Position numbers and translations under genes: made by a program
NCBI RefSeq assembly: GCF_900112665.1
Contig: NZ_FOMN01000011.1
Coordinates: forward strand, 1 to 42,406
Source: Lactobacillus bombicola
GTDB lineage: Bacteria; Bacillota; Bacilli; Lactobacillales; Lactobacillaceae
Length of the DNA: 42,406 nucleotides
Reading direction: 5' to 3'
Shown: positions 21,726 to 31,127 of the stretch, one piece after another
Layout of the letters: the number at the start of each line of letters is the position of its first letter
Position numbering within the stretch: the first letter of the stretch is position 1
Notes under the pieces: generated by a model
The model's input: the letters and a program-made list of their open reading frames with translations, nothing else
Databases searched by the model: none
What the model was told of the DNA's origin: nothing

Positions 21726-22124
21726 ATGGCGATTACACCATTAACAACGGCTGAGGCAGTTAAAAATACAGCACCAGACCTAACAAATTCTATGTCAGAT
21801 GATACGCTTAAAATGTTAATCCAAGATGCAACGTCTCAGGTGTTGAGTGATCAATTTCCAGAGCATGTACAGGCAGGCGGTCAAGAATTGCCTATCAGAG
21901 AAGAAGCAGCACGTTACTTTACATTGCATTTGTGCTCAATGGATAGTAAGTCAGCTCAAGGTATTCAGGCAGAACAGGTTGACGTAATAAAGCGACAATA
22001 CTTTTCTAAAAATATTCAAGGGCAAAGGTGGATTGATAGCTCAATTTGGGGGCGTAGATATAAACGATTACTTGATCAATATGGTCAGGTTGATGACATA
22101 TCATGGATAGTAGCGGAGCATTAA
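21726..22124 (+). CDS. Head-tail connector, DUF4054-like
   Basis: This 132-aa helical protein (LTNSMSDDTLKMLIQDATSQ, then REEAARYFTLHLCSMDS) resembles DUF4054 and gp6-like adaptor proteins that sit under the portal. The start ATG has AGGAGG upstream. It directly follows the capsid gene, as adaptors do. Confidence 0.82.
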   Translation: MAITPLTTAEAVKNTAPDLTNSMSDDTLKMLIQDATSQVLSDQFPEHVQAGGQELPIREEAARYFTLHLCSMDSKSAQGIQAEQVDVIKRQYFSKNIQGQRWIDSSIWGRRYKRLLDQYGQVDDISWIVAEH

Positions 22125-22125
22125 A

Positions 22126-22728
22126 ATGGAACATTATAATAACTGGCCTAGGGTCATCAGGCAGCTTGAATCTTTAAACAAGCATGCAGTGGCAATAGGC
22201 TTTTTTGGTGAAAAAAATTCTCAGTTGCTAACAATTGTTAGAGCTAACGAATACGGTGCGCATATTGTACCTAAGAAAGGGCAATGGCTGACGATACCAA
22301 CTGAGAACGTTCCAATAGGTTCAGATGGTGCTCCTAAGTCTGCAAAAGAGATACCGGGGCTATTTAAGCCAAAAGGTAAGAACGTCTTAGCTTTTTCTAA
22401 TAATGATGGTACTCTGACAGTCATGTACTACTTAGTGAAAGAAGTAAACATCCCTAGTCGACCGTTTATTCGGTTAGCTCTAATTGAAAATACTGAAAAA
22501 TATAAACATATGATTGAGCAAGGTATTGAAGATATTACCTTTAATGGCAGTAATGCTATAAAGGTACTTACCAAGCTTGGTGTTACTGCGGTTGCTGATA
22601 TCAGAAAATCAAGTATTACGCTTAGCAAGCCAGCTAATGCGCCAGCTACGATAGCACGTAAGAAGAGTTCAAATCCACTTGTTGATACAGGTAATCTTCA
22701 GCGGAGCATCACTTATAGAATCATCTAG
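22126..22728 (+). CDS. Neck/virion morphogenesis protein
   Basis: This 200-aa protein has features of the HK97 gp10/Mu gpG-like group: VAIGFFGEKNSQLLTIVRAN then EYGAHIVPKKGQWLTIP, IPSRPFIRLAL and LVDTGNLQRSITYRI at the C-terminus. Such proteins complete the head-to-tail joint. It begins one base after the connector stop. Confidence 0.8.
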   Translation: MEHYNNWPRVIRQLESLNKHAVAIGFFGEKNSQLLTIVRANEYGAHIVPKKGQWLTIPTENVPIGSDGAPKSAKEIPGLFKPKGKNVLAFSNNDGTLTVMYYLVKEVNIPSRPFIRLALIENTEKYKHMIEQGIEDITFNGSNAIKVLTKLGVTAVADIRKSSITLSKPANAPATIARKKSSNPLVDTGNLQRSITYRII

Positions 22729-22741
22729 GGAGGTGATCCAA

Positions 22742-23116
22742 GTGGGAATGTATATTCCAGTAAAAGAATTAATTAGAGATTTTGGTCATGATATCAAGGT
22801 TTGGGATGCAGACAAGTTTAAACCTAGCAAAAATATTGCAGGTATTCCGCAAAAAGTATTTCTTACAGCTGAAGAAGCTGAAGTTTTACATGAAGTGATA
22901 TATCCATATTCAGAGAGGTCACAGCTTGCGACATACCTCACGGGTGGTAATCAGTTACAAATCGACCTGATATGGTTATCAACGCATAGATTTCCTAGGG
23001 ATACTATTGTGGAAGTGGCTAATTTAAACCGTAAGTTTAAAGTTGTTGCAATTGCTAATTGGCAAGACTATTCAGATTTGATTGTCTATGAACTCAAGGG
23101 AGATGATCAGCATTAG
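22742..23116 (+). CDS. Head closure/neck protein (hypothetical)
   Basis: About 124 aa from GTG 22742 (GGGAGGTGAT upstream). Beta-rich, with YIPVKELIRDFGHDIKVWDA and QIDLIWLSTHRFPRDTIVEV. The position between the morphogenesis and completion proteins matches the stopper/head-closure slot of myovirus-like phages. I do not recognise a family by sequence; the role is from order. Confidence 0.72.
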   Translation: MGMYIPVKELIRDFGHDIKVWDADKFKPSKNIAGIPQKVFLTAEEAEVLHEVIYPYSERSQLATYLTGGNQLQIDLIWLSTHRFPRDTIVEVANLNRKFKVVAIANWQDYSDLIVYELKGDDQH

Positions 23117-23657
23117 TGAAGCAATTGTTCTTTCTGACCAACAGTTGTTGATTGAAATTTTAAGTAAAGTAACAGAACGGGCATGCAATACGCCTTTGAT
23201 TGCTGCTGATTTAGCATCAGGACGTACGGAATACCCGTTTTTTACGTTTAGTATCATTCAGGCTGATCAAGAAATAACGTCAGATTGGATTAACAAACAC
23301 AGAATTTATAATTGCTACATCCAAGTTGACGCACATGCTGACGATTTCTGGCAAGCCTGCAACTTATCGCAAAAATTATTTGAAGCGTTGAATGACCCTG
23401 GTTATCGACGCTTTTTTAGTCAGTGTGATATTGTACCTGGTCAACTTAGTAATTCGGCAAGTCGTAGTGTGCTTGAAGGTGTCAATTACGACTATGATTT
23501 TGGCTTTGATGTGCTTTTTCAAGTTAGAGCGGGATATAAGTTCGATATTGACCAACTTAACTTTGATTACAGTGCTGAGACAAGCATTGAGAGCGTAAAT
23601 ATTAGTGATTTGATTGATAATCAATCGAATATTGAAGTAAATAAAGGAGATAAATAA
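23103..23657 (+). CDS. Tail terminator/completion protein
   Basis: About 184 aa from ATG 23103. Features such as GRTEYPFFTFSIIQADQEIT and VDAHADDFWQACNLSQKLFE fit phage neck/tail-terminator proteins (LIC_12616-like). The start is uncertain because AAGGGAG abuts ATG 23103; a start at 23082 would lengthen it by seven residues. It ends on the first base of the sheath ATG. It would cap the tube and bind the head. Confidence 0.78.
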   Translation: MISISEAIVLSDQQLLIEILSKVTERACNTPLIAADLASGRTEYPFFTFSIIQADQEITSDWINKHRIYNCYIQVDAHADDFWQACNLSQKLFEALNDPGYRRFFSQCDIVPGQLSNSASRSVLEGVNYDYDFGFDVLFQVRAGYKFDIDQLNFDYSAETSIESVNISDLIDNQSNIEVNKGDK

Positions 23658-24772
23658 TGGCAGATGTTATTACTGCACCATTTGACCGTGTGTCAGATGT
23701 TAATGTTGTAGTCAACCTACAGTCACCGAGTCCAAAAATTGGTTTTGGCAACATATGTATTTTGACGGTTACTCCGGCAGCTGGGTCGGATGGTACCGGT
23801 GGTGGCGTGCCCAATGTGGCTACTGATAAAGACGGATTACTTTTGAGTAAGACTGATCCTGAAAGTCAGGCGGTCTATAAGGAGTATGGTAACTTTGATG
23901 CAATTGCGTTAGATTATCCAGAAACAACAGATATTTATAGAAAAGCGGCAAGCTATTTTGCACAAAAGAATCCGTCAGATAGACTTGCTGTTTTGTCTTA
24001 TCCTGCAGGTAAGATTTTGCCAGCATTAAAAAATTTTTGGTTTAATAATTTTTATTTTGCTGTTTTTGATAAGCCTAATCCTGATGATGAAATTACGGCT
24101 TCAAATATTTTTGAAATTAACAAAAGTAAATTTTTAGTAACACAATCTGTTAAACCAACTGATTATGCTAGCTGGGAGGGCAATGATTATACTGTTAATC
24201 TTGTACATCCCATGAATGAAGCATTTGATACAGCATTTCTTGGCCGTTGTGCTAGTTCACTTGTAGGATCGATAAACTGGAAGTTTAAACAGCTGATTGG
24301 TATTACACCACAGGAATTAACTGCTAGTGAAAAGAAGGCGATTGACCAGCATCACGGCATTGTATATGTTGATATTGCTGATGTTGGTGAAACTAGCGCG
24401 GGTTGGACTTCATCTGGTCAATATATAGATCAATTGCATGGTGACATTTGGATTAAAGCGATGATTCAATACAATGTGCAAAAGTTACTTCAGAATAACG
24501 ACAAGATTGCTTATGAACAAAGCGGAATCAACCTGATACAAAGTGTTGTCAATAATACACTTGAACAGGCATATCAACAAGGCATTATCTTAACTAATGA
24601 AGCTACTAAGCATGGTGATTACAGTGTTACTGCTTCAAGTAGGAATGTACAATCACTAGTTGACTTGTCTGCTCGTCGTTATGGTGGTATCCAGTTTACT
24701 TACCATCGTGCTGGTGCTATTGATAGTGTTACAATTACTGGCTTAATTAAATCAGATACAATTGCTGCTTAA
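23657..24772 (+). CDS. Contractile tail sheath, DUF3383 family
   Basis: This 371-aa protein matches DUF3383 sheath proteins: a divergent N-terminal beta part (1-110), a middle with NLVHPMNEAFDTAFLGRCAS, and the conserved C-terminal sheath core (DLSARRYGGIQFTYHRAGAI, then DSVTITGLI). It shows that the particle is contractile. AAGGAGAT stands upstream of the ATG. It is followed directly by the tube gene. Confidence 0.93.
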   Translation: MADVITAPFDRVSDVNVVVNLQSPSPKIGFGNICILTVTPAAGSDGTGGGVPNVATDKDGLLLSKTDPESQAVYKEYGNFDAIALDYPETTDIYRKAASYFAQKNPSDRLAVLSYPAGKILPALKNFWFNNFYFAVFDKPNPDDEITASNIFEINKSKFLVTQSVKPTDYASWEGNDYTVNLVHPMNEAFDTAFLGRCASSLVGSINWKFKQLIGITPQELTASEKKAIDQHHGIVYVDIADVGETSAGWTSSGQYIDQLHGDIWIKAMIQYNVQKLLQNNDKIAYEQSGINLIQSVVNNTLEQAYQQGIILTNEATKHGDYSVTASSRNVQSLVDLSARRYGGIQFTYHRAGAIDSVTITGLIKSDTIAA

Positions 24773-24789
24773 AAGGAGGTATAAATAAA

Positions 24790-25209
24790 ATGGTTAATGC
24801 AAATCATACTTCAGAAATGCGTACATATGATGCTGCCCAAATAACATTAGTAGTTGATGGTCAAGAGATGTATGGCTTTAAAGGCGGGACTGATTCGGTA
24901 TCAGTAGCATACAGTTCTGATAAAGTAACTGCTGACCCTGATTCGATGGGAACAACTGTATTTTCAATTAATAATAAAAGTGATGGAACGATTACAGTAA
25001 ACCTGAATCAACAATCACCGTGTTGCAAGAAACTAGGTGACATCTGTAATAGTAATAAGGTTGTTCCAGTTGATCTTAATGCTGGTACAGAGCATACATG
25101 GTCAGCTCAGGCTTATATTTCAAAACTACCAGACATGGGCTATGGCGATAATGCTGGTGTTAGAACTTTTGCAATTAAAGCTGCTGATTTACAAACTGAA
25201 TATATTTAA
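24790..25209 (+). CDS. Tail tube protein, DUF3277-like
   Basis: This 139-aa protein (AAQITLVVDGQEMYGFKGGT, then GTITVNLNQQSPCCKKLGDI) has the beta-sandwich style and size of DUF3277 tail tube subunits. It lies between sheath and chaperone genes, the conserved order. The Cys-Cys pair is unusual but conserved residues cannot be judged from one sequence. Confidence 0.88.
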   Translation: MVNANHTSEMRTYDAAQITLVVDGQEMYGFKGGTDSVSVAYSSDKVTADPDSMGTTVFSINNKSDGTITVNLNQQSPCCKKLGDICNSNKVVPVDLNAGTEHTWSAQAYISKLPDMGYGDNAGVRTFAIKAADLQTEYI

Positions 25210-25220
25210 GGAGAAAAATA

Positions 25221-25592
25221 ATGGCTGATTCAAAAAACACAAAAATTACAAAAGAAATTGCTGAGACTAAGAAAAAGCAAGCTGAACAAGTAAAAACAAG
25301 TTTAATTGCTAATCGTGCTGGACAAACAGAAGAAGTAGTATTGGGTAAAGGTACAGGACATGAGTTATCCGTGACTCTACGTTATCCGGGTACCATTGCA
25401 GCTGCTGGAATTATTGATGGTTCTGTGAACCGCTTTGATAACTTTGTTTACAGTGCTGTAATTGAACAGGCAATTGATGCAGGTGTAATCGTATCGCCAG
25501 CAATTACTGACTTAACGTTCTTTGACACCCACCACGGATTCATTGACCTAGCTAACGCTATTATTTCCTTTCTTACAAAGCGGCTTAACTAG
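25221..25592 (+). CDS. Tail assembly chaperone (short product)
   Basis: This 123-aa protein lies between tube and tape measure and contains ELSVTLRYPGTIAAAGIIDG and IEQAIDAGVIVSPAITDLTF, typical of the G-type chaperone. It ends KRLN with TAG at 25590. A second open frame without a ribosome site continues downstream (25552-25803), which indicates frameshifted production of a longer G-T form. Chaperones coat the tape measure during tail assembly. Confidence 0.85.
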   Translation: MADSKNTKITKEIAETKKKQAEQVKTSLIANRAGQTEEVVLGKGTGHELSVTLRYPGTIAAAGIIDGSVNRFDNFVYSAVIEQAIDAGVIVSPAITDLTFFDTHHGFIDLANAIISFLTKRLN

Positions 25593-25803
25593 TCATAGGA
25601 ATAAATTTGAAATTGAAAAGGAAGCAGATAAAATCGAGCTTCCTTTTTGGTTAATTATGCATGGTGTTCCGAAAGGGTTGGTTGAGGGAGCAACGACTGA
25701 TCAACTGCTGGTATATGCAGAATTGGTTAATCGTGATTTGAAGGCAAATCGAAATATCATGGCTAATGCAGTAAATCTTGGTGCATGGGGAGGTGACAAG
25801 TAG
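25552..25803 (+). CDS. Tail assembly chaperone extension (T part, by +1 or -2 frameshift)
   Basis: The frame opens after TAG at 25549 and runs to TAG 25801-25803. It encodes, after the shift zone, SHRNKFEIEKEADKIELPFW, then LIMHGVPKGLVEGATTDQLL and NAVNLGAWGGDK. It has no start codon with a ribosome site in its first part. The two frames differ by +1 (equivalently -2). In frame 0 two CTT-A tetranucleotides (CTT-ACA, about 25572, and CTT-AAC just before the stop) would allow a Leu tRNA to slip from CUU to UUA. The joined G-T protein would have about 190 residues. The last base of its stop is the first base of the tape-measure GTG. Confidence 0.7.
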   Translation, partial: LTLLFPFLQSGLTSHRNKFEIEKEADKIELPFWLIMHGVPKGLVEGATTDQLLVYAELVNRDLKANRNIMANAVNLGAWGGDK

Positions 25804-28800
25804 TGGCTGGTGCAGTTAGACAAGAAGGATTTAATCTTCATGCAAAAGTTGACTATTCCGAAATTGTTAAAGCCAATGATGAAACAAACAAGTTTGTCGC
25901 TAAGATGCGTGAAGCTAACCAGCTACTACATAATCTTAAGTCGCCCAATAATCTTGATTCTGGTTTTAGAAAAGCTAGGGAAGCAGCAAATGCAGCGGCA
26001 GATTCTTTACATAAGTATGAAAGTGCAAGTAAAGCCGCAGGTAGTCAAGTTGCTAGCAGTATGCATGAAGCCCAGAATGCTATTATTGGGCTTGATGGTA
26101 AGATTTTATCAACTGGCAAATCAGCAGACAAACTAAAAAATAAAACTGAGAGTGCTGGCAACGATGCAAAGAAAGCTGGCGAAAAATCTAGTTTTATATT
26201 AGATAAGCTTGCTGCAAAACTTAATATCAACACTAATGATATTAAGAAAATGAATAATGAAGTGTCCAATTCAAGTGGACATTTTGGAAAAGTAAAAAGC
26301 GTATTAGGTAAAGTTGCCATTACAGCTGGTACTGTTACTGCTGCAGTGAGTGGAATTGCACTTGCTTTCGATCAAGCAGCTAAAGGCGGTTCAGCATTAC
26401 AATCTACTTATTTGGGATTAGATGCAATGTTAGAAGCTAACGGGCAAAGCAAAAAGTCTGCAGCTTTTGATGTTAATAGGATTAAGGCTAGTTCTGAAGC
26501 TACTTCAAATAAATATGGTATTGATCAGAATACTATTGGTAGCCAAGCTGTTGAACTTTCTAAGCGTGGCTATAATGGTTCAGCTATCCTTGGCTCGAAT
26601 ACAATTTATGCTAAAGCTGCTGTAGCTGCTAAAGAAACTGGCCAGACACTAGAAGAATCGTATAGAGATGCAATTGATGCTGGTACGTCTGTCATGGAAG
26701 CTTATGGGTTAACACAAAAGGCGGGTAATAGTGCAGCTAAAATGGCTCGCTATACTAAGTCCACGATGAATAAGCTTACTTATGTGGCTAATGAGACAGT
26801 ATCAAGTCTTAGTTCGTTAACAGAAGCTAACTCATATTTTGCTTCAACTGCTAAATCAAATAATCAGAGTATGGATACTGCACTGGCGCTTGAAGGTACA
26901 CTTTCACAGGCTCATATTGAAGGCTCACGTGCAGGTACTAACTTAGTTGGTATAACATCTGTACTAAATAATCCAACAACGGATAGACAGCAGAATGCCC
27001 TTGCTAGATTAGGTTATACATATACCAAGCGTGTAAAACTTAGTCACGGTGAAATTAAACGTGATAAAAAGGGTAATATCCAATATACAAATGATTTTGC
27101 TGGTAATTTCGTAGATAAGAAAACGGGAAAGATGAAGCAGTTAACTGACATCTTTGCTGATTTTCAAAAGAGAGCTAAAGCACGACACCTTAGCTCTTCC
27201 GAAACAAATCAGATTTACTCTAATTTGTTTGGAAGACAAAATTCCAATGCAGCTATTGTATTAGCAAAGCATGGTTCTGAGGCACAAAAATTAGCTAAAA
27301 ATACTGCTGATCCAAGTCAGACCAGTAAGGCTGTCGACAGTATGGCTAAAAAGAAATCTGAATCATACGATAATCAAATAGCAAGATTTAAAAATATTTG
27401 GAAAAACACTTCACAAGATTTGGTAATGAAAGTATTACCCAATGCAACAAAATTTTTACAGAGTGTAAACAGCTTTATGGAGAGTTCTAGTAAAGCACTC
27501 TCACATGTTCCTAAACCAATTCAGAATATCACAGGTGTTGTTGGTGGTCTTGTTGGTATGCAAGCTGCTACCAATCTTTTAGGAAAAGGCAGTAATTTTT
27601 TACTTGGTACTCACTTTAAAGGTGGAATAGTTGGCAGAATAGGCAAAAAGCTTATCGGTTCATTTAGTGAAAATGAAGATGGTAAGCGAATTTTTAATAA
27701 AGGTTATATTCCTAAATTATCAGGTTGGCTATTTGGCTCTAAAACTAAAAATGAAGCCGGAAAAGTTGTTAAAACTAAAGGTGCTATCCCAAGAGCATAT
27801 AACGCTACTAAGAATGGCTTTAAGTGGACTGGACGTAAGATTGGCTCAGGCGCAAGTAAAGCTTGGTCTGGAACTAAAACTGGTGCTGGTAAGGCGGCAG
27901 ATGGTATCAAGAGAGGCGCTAAATCTGCAACAACTTATATCAAAACTAAAGCATGGCCTGAAATTAAAGGTATTGTTTCAAACAATAATCTCTTTGGTCA
28001 AAATACATCAGGTAGGCTTACTGGTATGTTACAGTCTACTAAATCTGCTGATGGCTTTGACAATCTCACGACAGCTGGTAAAGTTGCTACAGGTGCAGCT
28101 ACAGTAGGAGTTGCCGCAGACGCTGGTTTAAGTATCTATAAGGGAATCAAAGCAAAAGCCGGTTCTAAGGAACGCTATCAAAATATAGGAGCTGGTATAG
28201 GCTCAGGCATTGGTGGTGGGATTGGACTGTACTTTGGTGGTCCGCTAGGCGCTGCTTTAGGTTCACAACTTGGCAAGTTAGCTGGTAAATGGGGCGGACA
28301 AGCTGTTCACAGTTTTAAAAATGGTTGGAATGACAAAAAGCCGCCCAAAAAATTCTGGTCAATTGAAAATCTTGGTTGGTCTACACATGATACGGTCAAG
28401 AAAGTCAGTGATGGTGCTAAGTTAGCTATGGGTTCGTTTAAGAAAGGTTGGGATGCTAAAAAGCCACCTAAAAAGATATTCTCATTGCAATATTTAGGCT
28501 GGGCAACCAAACATGGAGGCTGGCCTGCAATTATAGGGGATGCTGCTGGAAGAGCAGCTAAGTCAGTACAAACTGGCTGGAACGCAAATAAGCCGCCTAA
28601 GAATTTCTGGAGTTTGGAAAACTTAGGATATTCTGCACATAATATGTGGAGTGGCTTTAAATCAAGCGTTGAGGGTGTAATCAAGTGGTTCAAGGATAAG
28701 TGGCAAGGCCTTGAATCATGGTTTAACAAAACACAACAGAACTTTAGTAACTTTGGCCACTCAATTGACTTCACAGATAAAAATTCCAATGTTCGTAAAG

Positions 28801-31115
28801 GTATAGGTTCATTCTTTGGCGCTCATGCTTTAGGTAGCCGTGGAGGTGCTAGTCACTATGCTTTAGTTGGCGAAGCTGGACCAGAGCTTGGCTATCGTAT
28901 TAACGGCTCAAGTGCGCGTTTGCTTGGTGCCAATGGTCCAGAAGTTGTCAAAGTACACTCTGGAGAAAATATTTTGCCGGCAGCGCACACGGCCAAGGTT
29001 TTAAATGGTGGTCTTGGTTTTGGAACAGTTTTACCTGGTTATGCTAACGGTAAAGGCACAGTTACTAAATCTATAGCAACTACTTCTAAGAATGCCACTA
29101 ATTTGCTCTCTACTTTAAGCAAGAAGAACAAGAGTATTTGGCAAGCAATTAGTTCTGATACTACAAGCCAAACTACTAAAACCCAGAAAGCAGCAGTTAA
29201 GAGTTATAAAACCATGAAAAATGGTGTTAATAGCACTATGACTGCTATGAAAAATTGTGTGGTTGATCTTGCTGAAGATACTTCTAAAGGTTTCGGTAAA
29301 GCACTTGGCAAGATGGACAATTATGCCCACTCGGCAATGAAAAATACCATTGTTCAGTTAAATAATGGTATTGGCGGTATCGATAAAACATTATCACAAT
29401 TTGGTGGTAATACATCTGTTATCAATCCAATTAAGTTTGCCAGTGGTTCTAACGGACGTTTGGATCATGACCAATGGGCTGTGATTAACGATGCGTCCAC
29501 TGGACCACGACAAGAAGCTGTTGTGCGAGACAATAAGTTATACATCCCTCGGGGTGACAATCGAATTATCCATGCACAAGCAGGTGATGAAATCTTGAAT
29601 GGTAGTCAATTACAAGAATTGACAACTATGCAAGGACTGCCACACTTTGCCCAAGGGTCTGGTGTCAGTTATTCGCGCCTACGTGAAATAGCCAAAAATG
29701 GAGCCTCTAATCCGTCAAAGTCTTTTAGCGATAACTTTACCAGTCATGTAAAAGAGCAGGCACCTGACCTACAAAAAGGAACCACAGCGTTAGCTAAGAA
29801 TTCGTCTACTAAGTATGGTGTGCCGTGGATGCAGGCGATTTGGAATGTCATTAAAGACAAATTCAGTGCTGGCAAAGGCGGTACTCGTGAACAGTTCTTA
29901 GATTATGCTGAAGAACATTACTCTGGCAAACCATATCAAATGGGTGCAACGGGTTCAAGTGACTACGATTGTTCAGGAATGATCAGTTCAGCATTAGCTC
30001 ACTTTGGTGTCAATATTGGGCGTACTACGGTAGCTATGCAAAATAGTTCTGGTGTTCAGTACCTTGGAAAAGATTTGTCTAAGACTACTGCTGGCGACAT
30101 TGTTATCTTTGGTCATGGCACTGGAGCTGCAGGTCATGTTGGAATTATCAAGAATCCGGTAACGGGTTCAATGTTTAACGAAACACCGCCTCGTGCACGT
30201 GTTACATCAATTGCTGACGATAAAGGTATGGGGTATGGTTATTACAGAGTTAAAGGACTGCATAATGCAGCTACTAAACATGCTGATAGTCGACTAGAAA
30301 AGCTAGCTAAACGTGAATTAGGTAGCAAGGCACTTTCATGGATTAGCAAAAATCTTGGTGAAGATAGTTTACTAGGAAGTTTTGCAATTGGTGGGGATGT
30401 TGCTGATAGGGCAAGAGCATTGGCTAAGGCTTTTAAGTCGGCTGATCCGAGTGCCACCAAGACTGGAATTGCGGCTATTATCGGTAACTGGAGCTTTGAA
30501 TCTGGTCTTAATCCCGATATCACTAACTCAATTGGCGCTACTGGTTTAGGTCAGTGGCTAGGTGGCCGTGCAGCAAACTTGAAGAAGTATGCTAAGAAGC
30601 ATGGTCAATCTTGGAAGAGTGCAGCTGCACAACTTAACTTTGCTTTGCACGGTGATGGGTCTGACTCATCAACTTTGCGTGGTATTCTTGAGGGTAAAGG
30701 CTCAGTTAGTTCACTTGCTGCTAAGTTCTCCAGTGAATGGGAACGTGGTGGTTATACTGCACAACACGTTGCTGGTGCACAAAATGTTGCAAAAATTCTG
30801 GGTTACGCTAATGGTGGTGACCCTGCTGTCGGTAAAGTCGTCAAAGTTGGCGAACATGGTCCAGAATATGCGCAATTCAAAGAGCCAGTACATGTCTACA
30901 GTAATAGTGAATCTAAACAATTTGATGAACCTAAACTAATTAAACCTAAGCAACAAGCTCAAGCACCAGTAATTAATATCAACTTCAATGCACCGATTTA
31001 TGCAGCTGATAAAGCTGGCATTAAAGCGATGATGAAGAAAGCAGCTGAAGAAGCTGTCAATGCCATGATAGAGAAGATTGCTGATGAGTTCGGACTTGAC
31101 CTGTCAGTCTTTTAA
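25803..31115 (+). CDS. Tape measure protein with NlpC/P60 and tail-lysozyme domains
   Basis: This 1770-aa protein sets tail length. Residues about 1-160 are helical; hydrophobic segments appear near 170-190 (AITAGTVTAAVSGIALAF) and 790-830. Three copies of GW-x4-KPPK-x-F/I-x-S-x4-LG lie near residues 840, 880 and 925. An NlpC/P60 peptidase (about 1365-1480) has Cys1390 in DCSGM and His1445 in GHVGI. A phage tail lysozyme-like domain (about 1520-1660) has Glu1566 in FESGLNPD and ATGLGQWLGGR. Both domains would open the wall during ejection. GTG start with GGAGGTGA seven bases upstream. Complete and intact. Confidence 0.95.
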   Translation: MAGAVRQEGFNLHAKVDYSEIVKANDETNKFVAKMREANQLLHNLKSPNNLDSGFRKAREAANAAADSLHKYESASKAAGSQVASSMHEAQNAIIGLDGKILSTGKSADKLKNKTESAGNDAKKAGEKSSFILDKLAAKLNINTNDIKKMNNEVSNSSGHFGKVKSVLGKVAITAGTVTAAVSGIALAFDQAAKGGSALQSTYLGLDAMLEANGQSKKSAAFDVNRIKASSEATSNKYGIDQNTIGSQAVELSKRGYNGSAILGSNTIYAKAAVAAKETGQTLEESYRDAIDAGTSVMEAYGLTQKAGNSAAKMARYTKSTMNKLTYVANETVSSLSSLTEANSYFASTAKSNNQSMDTALALEGTLSQAHIEGSRAGTNLVGITSVLNNPTTDRQQNALARLGYTYTKRVKLSHGEIKRDKKGNIQYTNDFAGNFVDKKTGKMKQLTDIFADFQKRAKARHLSSSETNQIYSNLFGRQNSNAAIVLAKHGSEAQKLAKNTADPSQTSKAVDSMAKKKSESYDNQIARFKNIWKNTSQDLVMKVLPNATKFLQSVNSFMESSSKALSHVPKPIQNITGVVGGLVGMQAATNLLGKGSNFLLGTHFKGGIVGRIGKKLIGSFSENEDGKRIFNKGYIPKLSGWLFGSKTKNEAGKVVKTKGAIPRAYNATKNGFKWTGRKIGSGASKAWSGTKTGAGKAADGIKRGAKSATTYIKTKAWPEIKGIVSNNNLFGQNTSGRLTGMLQSTKSADGFDNLTTAGKVATGAATVGVAADAGLSIYKGIKAKAGSKERYQNIGAGIGSGIGGGIGLYFGGPLGAALGSQLGKLAGKWGGQAVHSFKNGWNDKKPPKKFWSIENLGWSTHDTVKKVSDGAKLAMGSFKKGWDAKKPPKKIFSLQYLGWATKHGGWPAIIGDAAGRAAKSVQTGWNANKPPKNFWSLENLGYSAHNMWSGFKSSVEGVIKWFKDKWQGLESWFNKTQQNFSNFGHSIDFTDKNSNVRKGIGSFFGAHALGSRGGASHYALVGEAGPELGYRINGSSARLLGANGPEVVKVHSGENILPAAHTAKVLNGGLGFGTVLPGYANGKGTVTKSIATTSKNATNLLSTLSKKNKSIWQAISSDTTSQTTKTQKAAVKSYKTMKNGVNSTMTAMKNCVVDLAEDTSKGFGKALGKMDNYAHSAMKNTIVQLNNGIGGIDKTLSQFGGNTSVINPIKFASGSNGRLDHDQWAVINDASTGPRQEAVVRDNKLYIPRGDNRIIHAQAGDEILNGSQLQELTTMQGLPHFAQGSGVSYSRLREIAKNGASNPSKSFSDNFTSHVKEQAPDLQKGTTALAKNSSTKYGVPWMQAIWNVIKDKFSAGKGGTREQFLDYAEEHYSGKPYQMGATGSSDYDCSGMISSALAHFGVNIGRTTVAMQNSSGVQYLGKDLSKTTAGDIVIFGHGTGAAGHVGIIKNPVTGSMFNETPPRARVTSIADDKGMGYGYYRVKGLHNAATKHADSRLEKLAKRELGSKALSWISKNLGEDSLLGSFAIGGDVADRARALAKAFKSADPSATKTGIAAIIGNWSFESGLNPDITNSIGATGLGQWLGGRAANLKKYAKKHGQSWKSAAAQLNFALHGDGSDSSTLRGILEGKGSVSSLAAKFSSEWERGGYTAQHVAGAQNVAKILGYANGGDPAVGKVVKVGEHGPEYAQFKEPVHVYSNSESKQFDEPKLIKPKQQAQAPVININFNAPIYAADKAGIKAMMKKAAEEAVNAMIEKIADEFGLDLSVF

Positions 31116-31127
31116 GGAGAGATGCAT

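Noticed and set aside
27667-28107. A separate 146-aa gene inside the tape-measure region
   Set aside because: It is a shadow frame in a lysine/alanine-rich part of the tape-measure gene with no ribosome site.
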